Notes under the pieces: model-generated | Databases searched by the model: none | Seen by the model: the letters and a program-made list of their open reading frames with translations, nothing else | Told to the model about the DNA's origin: nothing | Translations under genes and position numbers: made by a program | Part shown: piece after piece, positions 38,943 to 49,800 of the stretch | Numbering within the stretch: the first letter of the stretch is position 1 | Layout of the letters: every line of letters starts with the position of its first letter | Assembly: GCA_903813345.2 (NCBI GenBank) | Contig: CAIIXF020000001.1 | Span: forward strand, 21,473,915-21,533,914 | DNA: 60,000 nt | Origin: Owenia fusiformis | Lineage: Eukaryota > Annelida > Polychaeta > Sabellida > Oweniidae | Direction: 5' to 3'

Positions 38943-39146
38943 CAGAGTGACACAAAAAACGCAACCCTCTCGTAGAATCTTCTGAAATAGTGATCAGTGC
39001 GTGAAACAGTGGTATACAATGTATAACATCAAACATTGAGAACTAGTGCAATTAAACTCTGGACACTACATCTACCAAAGAATATACATGATTCCATCAT
39101 AACCGGGTATTCCAAAATCAGATGGTTGCATTTTTGTGTTAACCTG
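38943..39146. mobile_element. 204-bp mariner-type MITE with TA flanks
   Basis: The left end CAGAGTGACACAAAAAACGC and the right end (complement CAGGTTAACACAAAAATGC) are imperfect inverted repeats, and TA flanks both sides. The form matches Tc1/mariner-type non-autonomous elements. No ORF. Confidence 0.6.
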
Positions 39147-39870
39147 TACATCTGTATGGAATGGAAGTAGATTTGTAGCATGGAAAGATAGATTGAGAAA
39201 GAATCTCTATTGTATAGAATAATTTATTTATCTAATATCTATATACATACCTGATTATATGTGATGTCAGCCATTATCAGGACATTGCCTGTTATTATAA
39301 AAGACTATTGTTATTGTAAATAAACAGATTTTAACAATTATATCATTATCATTTTAGCTATTTTTTAATCTCAATGCCATTTCTCGTAAATAGTTAAAAC
39401 TTTGAAATTCACTTATATTGCATTTCTGCAATAGTCGGAGTGTCAGGTGTACCACAAAAATTGTGAATGATGAAAGTCAGACCTCTGCCAATGAAGCATA
39501 CAGTACCCTGTATCCCAGCTAAAGAAATCCACTTCCTTGTAATAAAATATACTGAACACAGAAATACATAAAATATGATTAATTTATTGGATGTATAAAC
39601 ACATATGAAAATGTACAAAAATAGCATCATTACATATGACAAAGTATAAACTTAAATAGTGACTTACAATGCATTGATTTTAGCTCCCCTGGGACAGAGA
39701 AATCAGTATGTCAATCCATAGTTATTGGAGGCAATTTATTAAAGTTTCAAACACAATAAGTGTTTCTCAAAGTACATTGTCTGCAAAAAAGTGATCATGC
39801 TTGAATCAAATCCTTCATGTTCAAAGAAAGGTATTTATTTTGGAATGCAGCTTTCACAGTCTTGCAGTGC

Positions 39871-42800
39871 TTAGTCATCCTTGTTCTTAACTTGGAGGTC
39901 TATACCAAGGTCACAATATTTCTTCAGTGCTCTGTAAGCCTTCTTTGGAAGGAATCTACAACATAATGTATCAAATATGTTTTAGGTGCTGTCTCAAAAT
40001 CGTGTGGATAAAATACAATGAAACCTGTGCTATAAGTAGAACATCTTTAATTTCACGAAGGAGGTGTCTCAATTCCAGAGGTTCATTTTACAGTGGGTTA
40101 ATGTGCAGCCCATAGCTCGACTGACTGATGTGTAACTGGACTTTGAAGTGTTCCACGTAGGCAGTTGTTCCACATTGCAGGTTTTACTGTATATGTAGTG
40201 AGGTGGTGGTGGTGGTGGTTTCTATTTTGAATTTTTGGTAAACCTAATTTTCAACACTTCCTATTTCAAAAGTTTTTAAAGTGGGTCGGAATGTTTTACA
40301 GTATTTGAAAAAGGATTGCTGTAGAACTTAGTGCAACACTTGAGATGACATCTTGTCTTGGTCATTCAGATAGAATGGCCATACAAACAAAATATTATAT
40401 TGACTTGAAATGCTGATGACTGTTTTTTAAAGAATTGTTTTTTAACTAATTTTCTATAAATGGTAATTTTCAGGGTCACACAATTAGAAATGATTACAAA
40501 AGTGTAACACTTTGTTATAGAGACTGAAACAATATGTCACCATAATTAGGCCAAGGTACTGATTATACATACCCTCCCATTGCTCTAGTGAAACTGTTGA
40601 TTCGTGGAACATGTACATAGTGACGGTTACGCAGCATCCCATCAATAGCTGCCTCTGCTACTTCCCTTGGTTCAAACACACGGCCAAATCTGAAATTATT
40701 TCCATTGTATCAAAGTCACATTAAGGCGCTAGGCAGTTTCTCACTTACACAAAAATTCGGAATGGGATCAAAACTTAGATATCAAACATATGAAATTATT
40801 TGTGTTTTGGAGGGGGAGCCAATTTCATTTCATGCCAGACTTTGAAAATTTATTCTTTTCTTGCTGCCATAATGGTTTGTGTGACTCCTAGCTTTCCGCG
40901 CCAAGAGGACTCATATGACATATGAAATACATAAGGTATGTGTGGTGAAAAACCATAAATGATAAAAAAAAACAGGTAAATGAAAGGTAACAGTAATAGC
41001 ATACCTGTCTCTTGGATACCATGTCATGCCAGTGTTCACAAACAATGGATAAACTGTTGTAGTGTGGACACCATCACAACCAAGCTTATCAATCTCCTCA
41101 TCAAGAGCGTCAGTGAAACCATCAACTGCCCATTTAGTGGCACTGCAGATACAAAGAGTCCATGATGTAATTTCAAGGTGATTTGCCCAAACCCTGCCTA
41201 TTCATTGCATATTTGTTTGTATTTATGAAATAAACCTATTGATGGAAAATTGTAATTTCAAATTAAAGTAAAACCTGTGTGAGTGGAACACCCTTGGTTC
41301 CTCTAAAATGTGTTCCATTTATGGAGGTGCTCCACTTCTAGAGGTGTTCCCATTTACAAGTTATACTGTACATATATATTGTATTTTTAATTCAAAGAAA
41401 TGTATAAACTGGGATGGAAATCAATAATTGTGAGATTATTTTGTAAAATAAAAATAATTTCAAAAGAAAAAAATTCCCAAACAATACTGACACTCAAATA
41501 TATCCTTAAGCAGGGCATTCTCTTAAAAACTGTATTATAATTTTTAATTTTTATACCATAACTTGTAAATGATAATTATGTTTTATTGAAATATTTTATA
41601 TTTTACGAGAACAGGTGTTCATATAGTCAGGTGTTTACAGAAAGAGGTGTTTGGATAAAAAAGTGTTTACAAACTATCGCGAGGAATCACTTTACCTATA
41701 GTCAACAAGGAAGGCTGTTCCACTTATAGCTGAGGCTGATGCCAAGGTTAAGATGTGGCCATGATTGTTCTCAATCATTTTGGGCAAAAATGCGCGTACT
41801 GTCTGCAAATAAAAGAAAATCACTGCAAGATTACCAGTGAATATAAATTTTTTGTAAGATAATCAATAAATCTACTACGTTATTAACTGGGAGGTATTAA
41901 ATATGGGTTTTATTCCAAGGGACAATACAATATTGACTAAAGGAGTGGCCGTGACAATACATGAACTTGTATGATTAACATCATAATTAAGAATAACAGT
42001 TTGTTGTCCATGTGATTTTTACATAAACAGAATATTCTGTACTTCAGATCAGTTTGGTCTTAGGTGAAAAATTGGTTTATTTGGGTCTATAACCTGAGAA
42101 TATTTAATATTTGGATGTAATTCCTTAAGCTCATAAGTTTGAAATACAATTAATCCTGAAATCCATTCAGTTGGGTAGCTGATGTTTTAAGGTATTATAA
42201 GTGAATATCAGGGTTTCCTATTTGGTGTGCTAGATTATCCCCTCATATTTTTCAGAAGATATTTATACACAGGTATTTATTCTGAATTTGATGATATATT
42301 TCTCTTTCATCCAAATCCTCTCCATACTTAAAAAAAATAGGATATGGTCCCCATTTCCAATAATGAAGTATTCCCTTAATTAGGATATGGTCCCTTCAAT
42401 TAAGAAGTATTCCCTTAATTACTTCCATGACGTGATAGAAAGTTGTTTTGAATCTTTTGGATAATTGTAACCCTTTGAATAAATATTACTTCTTATACAG
42501 AAATAGACACAAAGGGTATTTAATGCATATTGATCAGGTATAATGGATGTCTATAAAGGCATTTATGACATCTACCAATAAATCTAGAAATGTATGTCTC
42601 TAACCAGTAAATGAGTCAGCACATTATAGCCAGAAACAGGCATGTTACATTAGAGTAGACCATACAAGTATGAAGAGAACAATAAGTGATTTTGCAAGTA
42701 ACACCACTGCACATGGTTGGGGGAATGTCACCCAAAGAACAACAAAACTTGGTAGAACAATCTGGATTGGCCTCTGCCTGGGTTGTACAGGTGTGGCAAT

Positions 42801-45800
42801 ATGGCAGGTGATCACGATCATCCTGCGATATGGGACATTCGATACAAGGGACAGAATTGTTGTAAAGAACGGAGACATTGTATTCCCATCAGTTACTGTG
42901 TGTCCTTTAGTTGGAATGCCAGCATCAGGGTATGATCAGCTTTTTCAAGATATGAGAGAGGGAAAACAAGAAACTATTCCATTGATGAGACTAACTGAGC
43001 TTTTACAAAATCTCACAGCTTATGTAGACAATAATATCTCACAAAGTGCTCAGTCAGAGAAACTGGAATTTTACGAAGAGTTTCACACTCAGTTGTACTC
43101 TTTTCAAGGATTTTTTGACAATAGTAAAAAGTCAATTCAAGACTACAGCCATAAACAAGATAATTTTATCCCAGTATGTGTGTATCAAGGAAAGTCATGT
43201 TTGAAGTCAGACTTTACCACTTTAGATCACCATGAACATTATACATGCTTTACATTCAATGGAGGCAACACAACCATTGCTAAACCTAGCACAAAGATCT
43301 CAGGCCCTAAAGGGGGACTATCTTTAACTTTATACCTTGATGCCGTTGAAGGTTCTCTGATATACAATCCAAACTATGCAACCAGTGGTAGTCAAGGAGT
43401 AAGAGTTGTGATCCATGAAAAGGGGACCCTGCCTGACCCAGAAAATGATGGATTTGATATTGAGCCAGGACACTCGGTCAATGCAGCATTGTCTGTCAAT
43501 GAAAGACAACTGATGAAAGCACCTTGGGGAGAATGCGCTGATCACGACTCTGAGGCCTATGGAAGTTTCAAATACACCAAAAAACATTGTCTCCTGAAAT
43601 GCCTGCAGAAAACCATCTATGAAACATGTGGTTGTGTCCAATCCTCTTTACCAGTCGATGATGATATGGCTCACACAAGATATTGTCTAAAACTTCACTT
43701 AAACGAATGGGTAAAACTTCAATCCAATGAGTACAATCTAACTATAATTCAGAATGACTTGGAACAACTTCGATGCCAAAATAATTTTTCATTGTCAGAT
43801 TTTGTGGGCCAAGATGGTTGCCAATGCCGGGAAAAGTGCTTGTATCAATCATATGAAATGACACTCTCTCAATCAGTGTGGCCATTAGAAGGGGTAGAGA
43901 TAGACTTGTACTGTAGATCACTCATGAACATGGACAACTACATTAACTCTAGCATTTATAATAGCTTTCATGATGTTTTCCCTGAATACTGTGGTCATGC
44001 AAAATCAGAAGAAGAAAACAAGATACTTAGAGACACATATGGAATTAAACTGAGAAAAAATGTTGTTCGTTTAAATGTGTATTTTAAAGACCTAGACACA
44101 AAGATAACCCAGCAGGCTGAAGACTTCACAATTAACTCTATGATTTCAGAAATTGGAGGAAGTTTTGGATTCTTTATTGGCATGTCTGTTATAACAATTG
44201 CTGAAGTGATCATTTTGTGCTTGAACCTTGCTCAGGTGATTAGAAAGCAAATGGTAATATCACCCACACATCAAGAAAAGGAAATGGCACGTAAAAATGC
44301 CTGGGTGGAGACATGGCCTAAACAATGATGAAATGTTACATCTAGACAATATGAGTGAATATATCCACAGTTCATAGGTTCTACAGATGGATAAACTGTT
44401 TAACATGAGTTTTCAGAATAAATGTTGTCTACTTTATGCACACTATAGTAAACTTTTAAGTTGAAAAGGCCTTTTAATCTAACTGTCTTTTGGATTGATT
44501 GAATGACATTCTAACTGGTATTGTCATTTCGTAACAATGCAGTGTGGACTGTATATTAAAACTGAAAAAAATAAATCAATAGGGGTAAAACAATATGCTT
44601 TATGTAGTTAGTCTTGGACTATTCAAAGTTAATCGCATGACTTTCATGTTTTGGCTACATGACCATACAAAAAAATGTCTGAAAATATTGATTATTACCC
44701 TACAATATAAAACCCATAAATTAGGGATAATATAAAATATGAACTACTGATTCTTACATACCCAGAAATGAGCCAAACAGTTGACATTCCAAATTCGTTT
44801 TATTTGCTCATCTGTCAACCTCATTAAGTTGAGTCCATAGAGAATTCCAGCATTGTTTAGTAACATTGTCACATCACCAACTTCTTGTTTCACTTTTGCC
44901 GCAGTTTGGTTGACCTCATCTACGTTACTGACATCACATTTGTAAGCTCTAGCAAATCCACCATTTTGATTGATTTCCGCTGCAGTTTCTTTGACGCCTT
45001 CCTGTTAATAGAAAACATTCAATTACCATGCTGATACTTTTCAAATAATTTACAGTAAAACTTGTGTAAGTGGAACATCTATTGTACGTCAAGTAGTGTT
45101 CCACTCGACAAATGTTTCACAAACAGAGTTTTGCTTCACATGTAATTGGGTAAGAGGATTTTATATGTTCCACTTCTGGGGGTGTTCCACTGACGGAGGG
45201 GTTCCACCTTACAGGTTTTACTGTGTAATGTGTGAAAAAGTGAAACTTATTTGTGCACAATGGTAGTGAGACAGAACAAGAAAACATATTTACTTGTTGA
45301 AGGATACAAAAGGCATTAACATGCAAAATATCACTAGCTGCCATTTGTTACAGATGCCGACTGATATTTGTTACAGAAAACGTTACAGACAATGTTACAG
45401 ACACCGAACACCATCTATAAGACTAAGTGATGGAGACTATACAATATCTAACCACTTCTGATAGTGACATAATGAACATGTAAACTTGATGTTGTGTAAG
45501 AACCCTGAATAGCAAGTTACTAATACATATAGCTACCCAAGCTAATCATTTTGGTGGCTCAAGCAGAAGACCAATGAGATTTAGATTACAAATCCACTGT
45601 CTGAGTAATCATTACAGTCGACCCTGACACAAACACAGCAGCAGGGCTGTCAACTTGGGACCACCTAACATGAGTGACTTCCAAATGTTGAACACCTTCC
45701 TTCAAACTTACGTTATATATACACATATATTGTACCAAATGCGTGACATAAACGGCAATCGCGTGCAAAGACCGAACGGAATGCGTTCGCTTATTTTCGC

Positions 45801-46525
45801 CGATCGGTTTTTACCCTTTCGGCATTCACAAAAAACGCTTTTTATAAATATCAACAAAATCCGTGATTTGCGTGATATTTGATCATACACGCTAAATTGA
45901 TGCGTGATTTCCATTTTTCAAGCAAATGCGTGACAATCACGCCTAATGCGTGAGGGTTGACAGGGCAGCAGCAGCAGGCCTGTCAACTGTCCCGCAATTT
46001 GCGTATTTGTCACGCATTTGCTGAAGAATTTGAAGTCACGCCAGTTATTTTTGCGTGACAGAAAATGTCACGCAAATACGCATTTTACCTGGTAATTGTC
46101 AAGCAAAAATATTTCTGTAGAAAAATTTCTAAAAGATCGTCTACACAGCAAAAATAGGAACGCCGGAAAAAAATGTACGCATTTCGTTCGGACTTTTCAC
46201 GCGAATTACGTATATGTCACGCATTCCGTTCGAAATTTTTCGTACCTACCCCCCCTTTCATGGCTTTTCATTACCCACGACACTGCTAATAGAAGTATAA
46301 ATGAATCATACTAACTGTGTTTATATCCCAAAGGATAACTTTTGCACCATTGGTAGCTAATTCTAAAGCCATCTCTCTGCCAATCCCATGGCCCCCTCCT
46401 GTAACAAGGGCTATTTCATTTGTGATATCTTTCCTCTTTGGAGGTATGAAAAGTGAGATAAAGTTCTCCAAACAAGAAAATCCAATGTTCAATAGAACCA
46501 AAATGAATTCAAAAATTACATTCAT
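39871..46525 (-). CDS. SDR16C-family dehydrogenase (HSD17B11/13, RDH10, RDHE2-like), 6 exons, 298 aa
   Basis: Exons on the minus strand: 46525-46316, 45001-44762, 41802-41696, 41142-41005, 40689-40573, 39955-39871. Phases close to 299 codons with TAA; HSD17B11 is about 300 aa. Residues 1-28 form a hydrophobic N-terminal anchor, as in ER/lipid-droplet members. The cofactor motif TGGGHGIG is at 42-49 and NNAG at 119-122. The catalytic triad is Ser172, Tyr185 and Lys189 (YSATK, split across the exon 3-4 junction). The C-terminal YPLFVNTGM segment is typical of SDR16C. Family knowledge: NAD(P)-dependent oxidoreductases of retinoids or hydroxysteroids on ER and lipid droplets; the substrate cannot be read from sequence. 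An intronless channel gene lies inside the intron at 41803-44761 on the other strand. The start is 338 bp from the divergent bystin start. Possible minus-strand AATAAA at 39839-39834. Confidence 0.92.
40020..40195. repeat. GTTCCAC/GGTTTTACTGTA repeat copy in last SDR intron
   Basis: Contains AACCTGTGCTATAAGTAGAAC and ends TTGCAGGTTTTACTGTA. Belongs to the dispersed family at 41265-41372, 45051-45224, 36965-37085 and 56951-57005. Non-coding. Confidence 0.55.
41265..41372. repeat. GTTCCAC dispersed repeat copy
   Basis: Starts TAAAACCTGTGTGAGTGGAA, contains repeated TGTTCCA/GGTGCTCCAC blocks and ends TATACTGTA. Probably a short Tc1/mariner-type MITE. Lies in SDR intron 3. Confidence 0.6.
42670..44328 (+). 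CDS. DEG/ENaC/ASIC-family sodium channel subunit, intronless, 552 aa, nested in SDR intron
   Basis: One uninterrupted ORF with an in-frame stop upstream and A at -3 of the start. It has the full family layout: short cytosolic N-terminus with the gating His-Gly pair at 15-16, TM1 at about 31-53, post-TM1 FPSVTVCP (72-79), and a large Cys-rich ectodomain with CLLKC...CGC (307-322) and CQCREKC (384-390). TM2 at about 491-525 contains the GxS selectivity filter G504-M505-S506. Several NxS/T sites suit an extracellular loop (114, 122, 200, 356, 372, 426). Family knowledge: trimeric, usually amiloride-sensitive Na+ channels gated by peptides, protons, mechanical force or constitutively; the stimulus here cannot be told. 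Lack of introns and antisense nesting in the SDR intron suggest retroposition or an intronless lineage expansion. Poly(A) signal AATAAA at 44417-44422. Confidence 0.93.
   Translation: MKRTISDFASNTTAHGWGNVTQRTTKLGRTIWIGLCLGCTGVAIWQVITIILRYGTFDTRDRIVVKNGDIVFPSVTVCPLVGMPASGYDQLFQDMREGKQETIPLMRLTELLQNLTAYVDNNISQSAQSEKLEFYEEFHTQLYSFQGFFDNSKKSIQDYSHKQDNFIPVCVYQGKSCLKSDFTTLDHHEHYTCFTFNGGNTTIAKPSTKISGPKGGLSLTLYLDAVEGSLIYNPNYATSGSQGVRVVIHEKGTLPDPENDGFDIEPGHSVNAALSVNERQLMKAPWGECADHDSEAYGSFKYTKKHCLLKCLQKTIYETCGCVQSSLPVDDDMAHTRYCLKLHLNEWVKLQSNEYNLTIIQNDLEQLRCQNNFSLSDFVGQDGCQCREKCLYQSYEMTLSQSVWPLEGVEIDLYCRSLMNMDNYINSSIYNSFHDVFPEYCGHAKSEEENKILRDTYGIKLRKNVVRLNVYFKDLDTKITQQAEDFTINSMISEIGGSFGFFIGMSVITIAEVIILCLNLAQVIRKQMVISPTHQEKEMARKNAWVETWPKQ
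44417..44422 (+). terminator. Poly(A) signal of the DEG/ENaC gene
   Basis: AATAAA 89 nt after the stop codon; a second one lies near 44568. Confidence 0.55.
45051..45224. mobile_element. GTTCCAC-family MITE with inverted ends
   Basis: The left end TACAGTAAAACTTGTGTAAG pairs with the right end CTTACAGGTTTTACTGTG. The inside has repeated GTTCCACT blocks in both orientations. Sits in SDR intron 1, just 5' of exon 2 in gene orientation. Best preserved copy of its family in the window. Confidence 0.65.
45297..45356 (-). repeat. Dispersed TGTAACAAATGGCAGGTGGT repeat (inverted copy)
   Basis: AAGGCATTAACATGCAAAAT...GCCATTTGTTACAGATGC is the reverse complement of blocks at 18857-18908, 56268-56316 and 58204-58262. 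The shared core on plus is CATCTGTAACAAATGGCAGG followed by TGGTGACATTTTG and ATGTTAATGCCTTG. Perhaps a SINE or MITE fragment. Confidence 0.65.
45640..46250. repeat. GCGTGAC/GTCACGC inverted-repeat block in SDR intron 1
   Basis: Two adjoining units. The first runs from GGCTGTCAAC (about 45647) to GTTGACAGGGC (about 45965). The second starts CCTGTCAACTGTCCCGCAAT (about 45979). Both are rich in TGTCACGC and GCGTGACA in opposing orientation, plus GAACGGAATGCG motifs. Likely two nested or tandem MITEs of one family; exact ends unclear. Confidence 0.55.
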
Positions 46526-46863
46526 GTCTAATATTAACTGCCAAAACTCTTAGCATATGCTATTAGCAGATTAGAAGAACATTAGAAGATTCAGTTTTTG
46601 TTTTGAATTTTGGACTGGGATTTCCCTCTAGAGTGACGTCATACGATGACCTACTTTTGTATTTCTTTTTTTAACAATAGTTTGAAGCAAGTTTTTTTAG
46701 AATAATGGTGTTTCGAGTAAGACAGATTATCACATATAAATATTGAATATATGATACAACAGCTATGCTGGATTTAAACAAAGGTAACAAAAATATAATG
46801 CTCCCTAAAAGGGTTTCCCCAACCATCGCCATCTTGCACGTGGAAATCAGAAAATCCTGAAAA
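46526..46863. promoter_or_regulatory. 338-bp divergent promoter between SDR and bystin
   Basis: Start codons face away from each other across 338 bp. It contains a perfect CRE TGACGTCA (46634-46641), a YY1-like CAAGATGGCGATGG on the minus strand (46823-46836) and an E-box CACGTG (46837-46842) 22 bp before the bystin start. Sites are exact sequence matches; their use is inferred. Confidence 0.6.
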
Positions 46864-49800
46864 ATGGGAAAACACAAAAAATCTAAGCTTAGGTCTGATC
46901 CTTTGGTTGGTCGCCCCGCTCCCTTAACAGATCAAATATTAGAGGATACCTCAGTACGAGCTCCTGGACGAACGAAAGTGAGAGAAAGACAGGGAGATGA
47001 AATAAAGGTAATTTCTTGAATTTTTGAAAATCAAAATGAAATTCAAATTAGAAATTCAATGTTGTTTCAAAAGGAAGTAAGGCCAAGGGACACTGCTAAA
47101 TCGTAAATTTGGACATCCAGGTCAGACTTACGACAGTCAATTTTTCAGAAACAACCATAGATACTGTAATATGGCTTTGAAATTTTCTTATTCAATCAGT
47201 CAATACTCCAAAAGTAATATGCTATAACGTTTGGAAACTAGCTCAGTTTAGTTACCTCCCCATAGACACGGGAACAAGAGTTCATCCCCCTCCCACTCAC
47301 TTTGTATCAGGTAGAAAAAATACAGGCTCTTATCTCGGGAAATCTAAGCCACTACAGTCTGTTTCACTGCTTCAAAGGCAAGCAGTTGAACCTGAAAATT
47401 AAGAAATCTATAGACTTACTTCCTGCGAAAGCTATTTGGATTTTGATATAATAGCTTTCCCACGGAGCATTTGAACAGCTGATTGATTGTGACCTTTGAA
47501 ATCGAATTAAGGTGACTGTTAACTTAATCGATTTTCAGAAAAAATTGAAAATTTCACAATCTTGAAATTTTCAAACTCTTCCTGAGAAGTCGTTTTTATT
47601 ATTTCACATATGCTTGTGCACTGTAATCATTACAAAGACATCAAAGAACAACAAAAAAACTTTAGTTTGAGAAAAAAAAGTGCCGTTAAAGAATTTGAGA
47701 AGATTTTTTTCTAGGAGTAGCCTGTGAAAAACCGCTGATTCAAAATATCTGAACATTTCAGAAAATATACTTCAAGCATATATCAAAAACGAAGGAGCAA
47801 CGGAAATTTGAAAAATTACCCGATAAAAAAATTGGGATCAAAATAAGGAAAAAGTACACTTCTCAAATTGTTTTTTTCTATTTTTTTTAATTTGTATGAG
47901 ATTTCAAAATTCTAAAGCTCCTTCCATTTTGGGCTATATTAAAGGGATGTTTCAGAGAAATTAGAAAAAAAAATGGTCAGGGACCTTTGCCGTGCTACTC
48001 TTTTTGTCAATTTTTCTGTCACATTTTCAGAGGACTCAAATTCCCATTCCAAAATGTTTACTGTTTCTATTTGCATTACCACAGTGAGCCTGGTTATATA
48101 AATGATAAGTGGAACTAAAAAATTGAGAGAAAATCCAACCAAAGACAGTTAATTTTGATGGTCAGATTATACTCAAATGCCATGTGCTTCCTGGTTTCGG
48201 CCATCTTGTATTTTTTGATTAAGTTATAAGTTACCTTAAGTCGATCCGTGGCTTACTTTTGGTCTCTAACTGTGTCTTACAAGACTTGTAATTGTAAGTC
48301 GAGTGAATCGTTTTACTGCCAAATTCCAATATGGCGTTTTCTGCTCGGACATTTTCGTAAATCTCTGGAGGTTATCCGAACCTAACTAATTCTCAAAATT
48401 CATTTCGTTCGTTGCGTATCTCGCTCCTAGCGAACCGCCATATTGGAAATAGGTCTAAAAAACTTTCACTCGATGAACAATTTACAAGTCTTGATCGAAA
48501 AAGAAGTACTCCAGCGCTCCAATACTTACAAGGATTGATGATACTGATGTAAGACACAGTTAGAGACCAAAAGTAAGCCGCGGATCAACTTAATTCGATT
48601 TCAAAGGTCACTATTGATCAGCTGTTCACTTTCCCGTTTGAGAGCCATAAGTTTCAAAATCTAACATGGCTCTCGAAGTGAGTAACTATAGACCATTGTG
48701 CCATAATATAAAAAAAATATATTCATATTGCACACAAATGGCATTTGTACATTTCAGATTATTCAGTGTTTAGTGCAATAAATTAAGCCTATGCCCTCTT
48801 GTAATTTGAGGTCTGTCTGCCATGTTATTTTTTTGAGAATCAACATGTTAGAGAAGCATCAAAATATAAGAGGTTACAGATATTATGAGCCAATTTAAAA
48901 GCAATCCAACATATACAAATGTGATTCGGGTGCAATATGAATATATTTTTCTATAAATTACTATTACAAATCTCAATTCTAGTATTTAGATATATCTGAG
49001 GCGATGCTATGAACTTATTGTACTAGTAGTCTCGGTATATTTTTCATAGTATATCATGATATATATTTAGCTTTTTTGGATTTCTAAAAAAATCGTCGTG
49101 ATTTTCCCGCCAAATTTCATGTCCAAGAAATGATCATTCGAGTAATCTGGCCGTTAAAACATCAAAACTTTGTAGGTTTGTAATTCAAAAAATTGAAAAA
49201 GACAATAAAAAAGTGTGAGAATATTTAATTAAATTTAATTAAATAATATTAATTAATAACTGCTGTGATTTGATTGGTTGACTGCAGAAACAAGATGGCG
49301 ATTGGATGTCAATTTGTCGTGACCGTGGGTTGCTCGGTAAAAGCCAGCTGGACACAAACCCTAGAGATTGACACTGCTATTAAAAACCAGATTGTTTGGT
49401 CGATAAGATATTTATATACATAATCTGAGAATTTTAGAGAAGATCATTGGACATATGGTGAGATTGAGCTGTTAGAGAAGAGATTTGGATGTTTACGAGA
49501 TCAGCCTGTATTTTTTTTATTATTACATTAGTTATACAGTGACTGGGGAGAGGGGGATTTAAATCTTCCTGGGCCTGTGTACCTCCTGTTTGAAGAGCTC
49601 TCATGTAGGGTACAACTTCGTCTACATCCGGGTTCTTTCCCATTTCACAGGGATACGACTTTCATTGATGCACTGCGGCTTTATTTACATTTATGTAGAG
49701 ATGTATGAAATTAAGATACAACAAGGCTTTTTGAACTATAATCCCCAAATCCGAAGAAATCTGTAGTTGAAAATGCCGTCCAATACCAGAGTGACGTTAC

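Larger units (their letters stand above)
37373..39870. other. Region between syntrophin stop and SDR stop
   Basis: Convergent 3' ends. Holds a 32-bp satellite (37439-37830), CCAAATTAA-type repeats (38195-38535), several AATAAA signals usable by syntrophin (for example 38616-38621), and a TA-flanked MITE (38943-39146). No gene seen. Confidence 0.6.
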
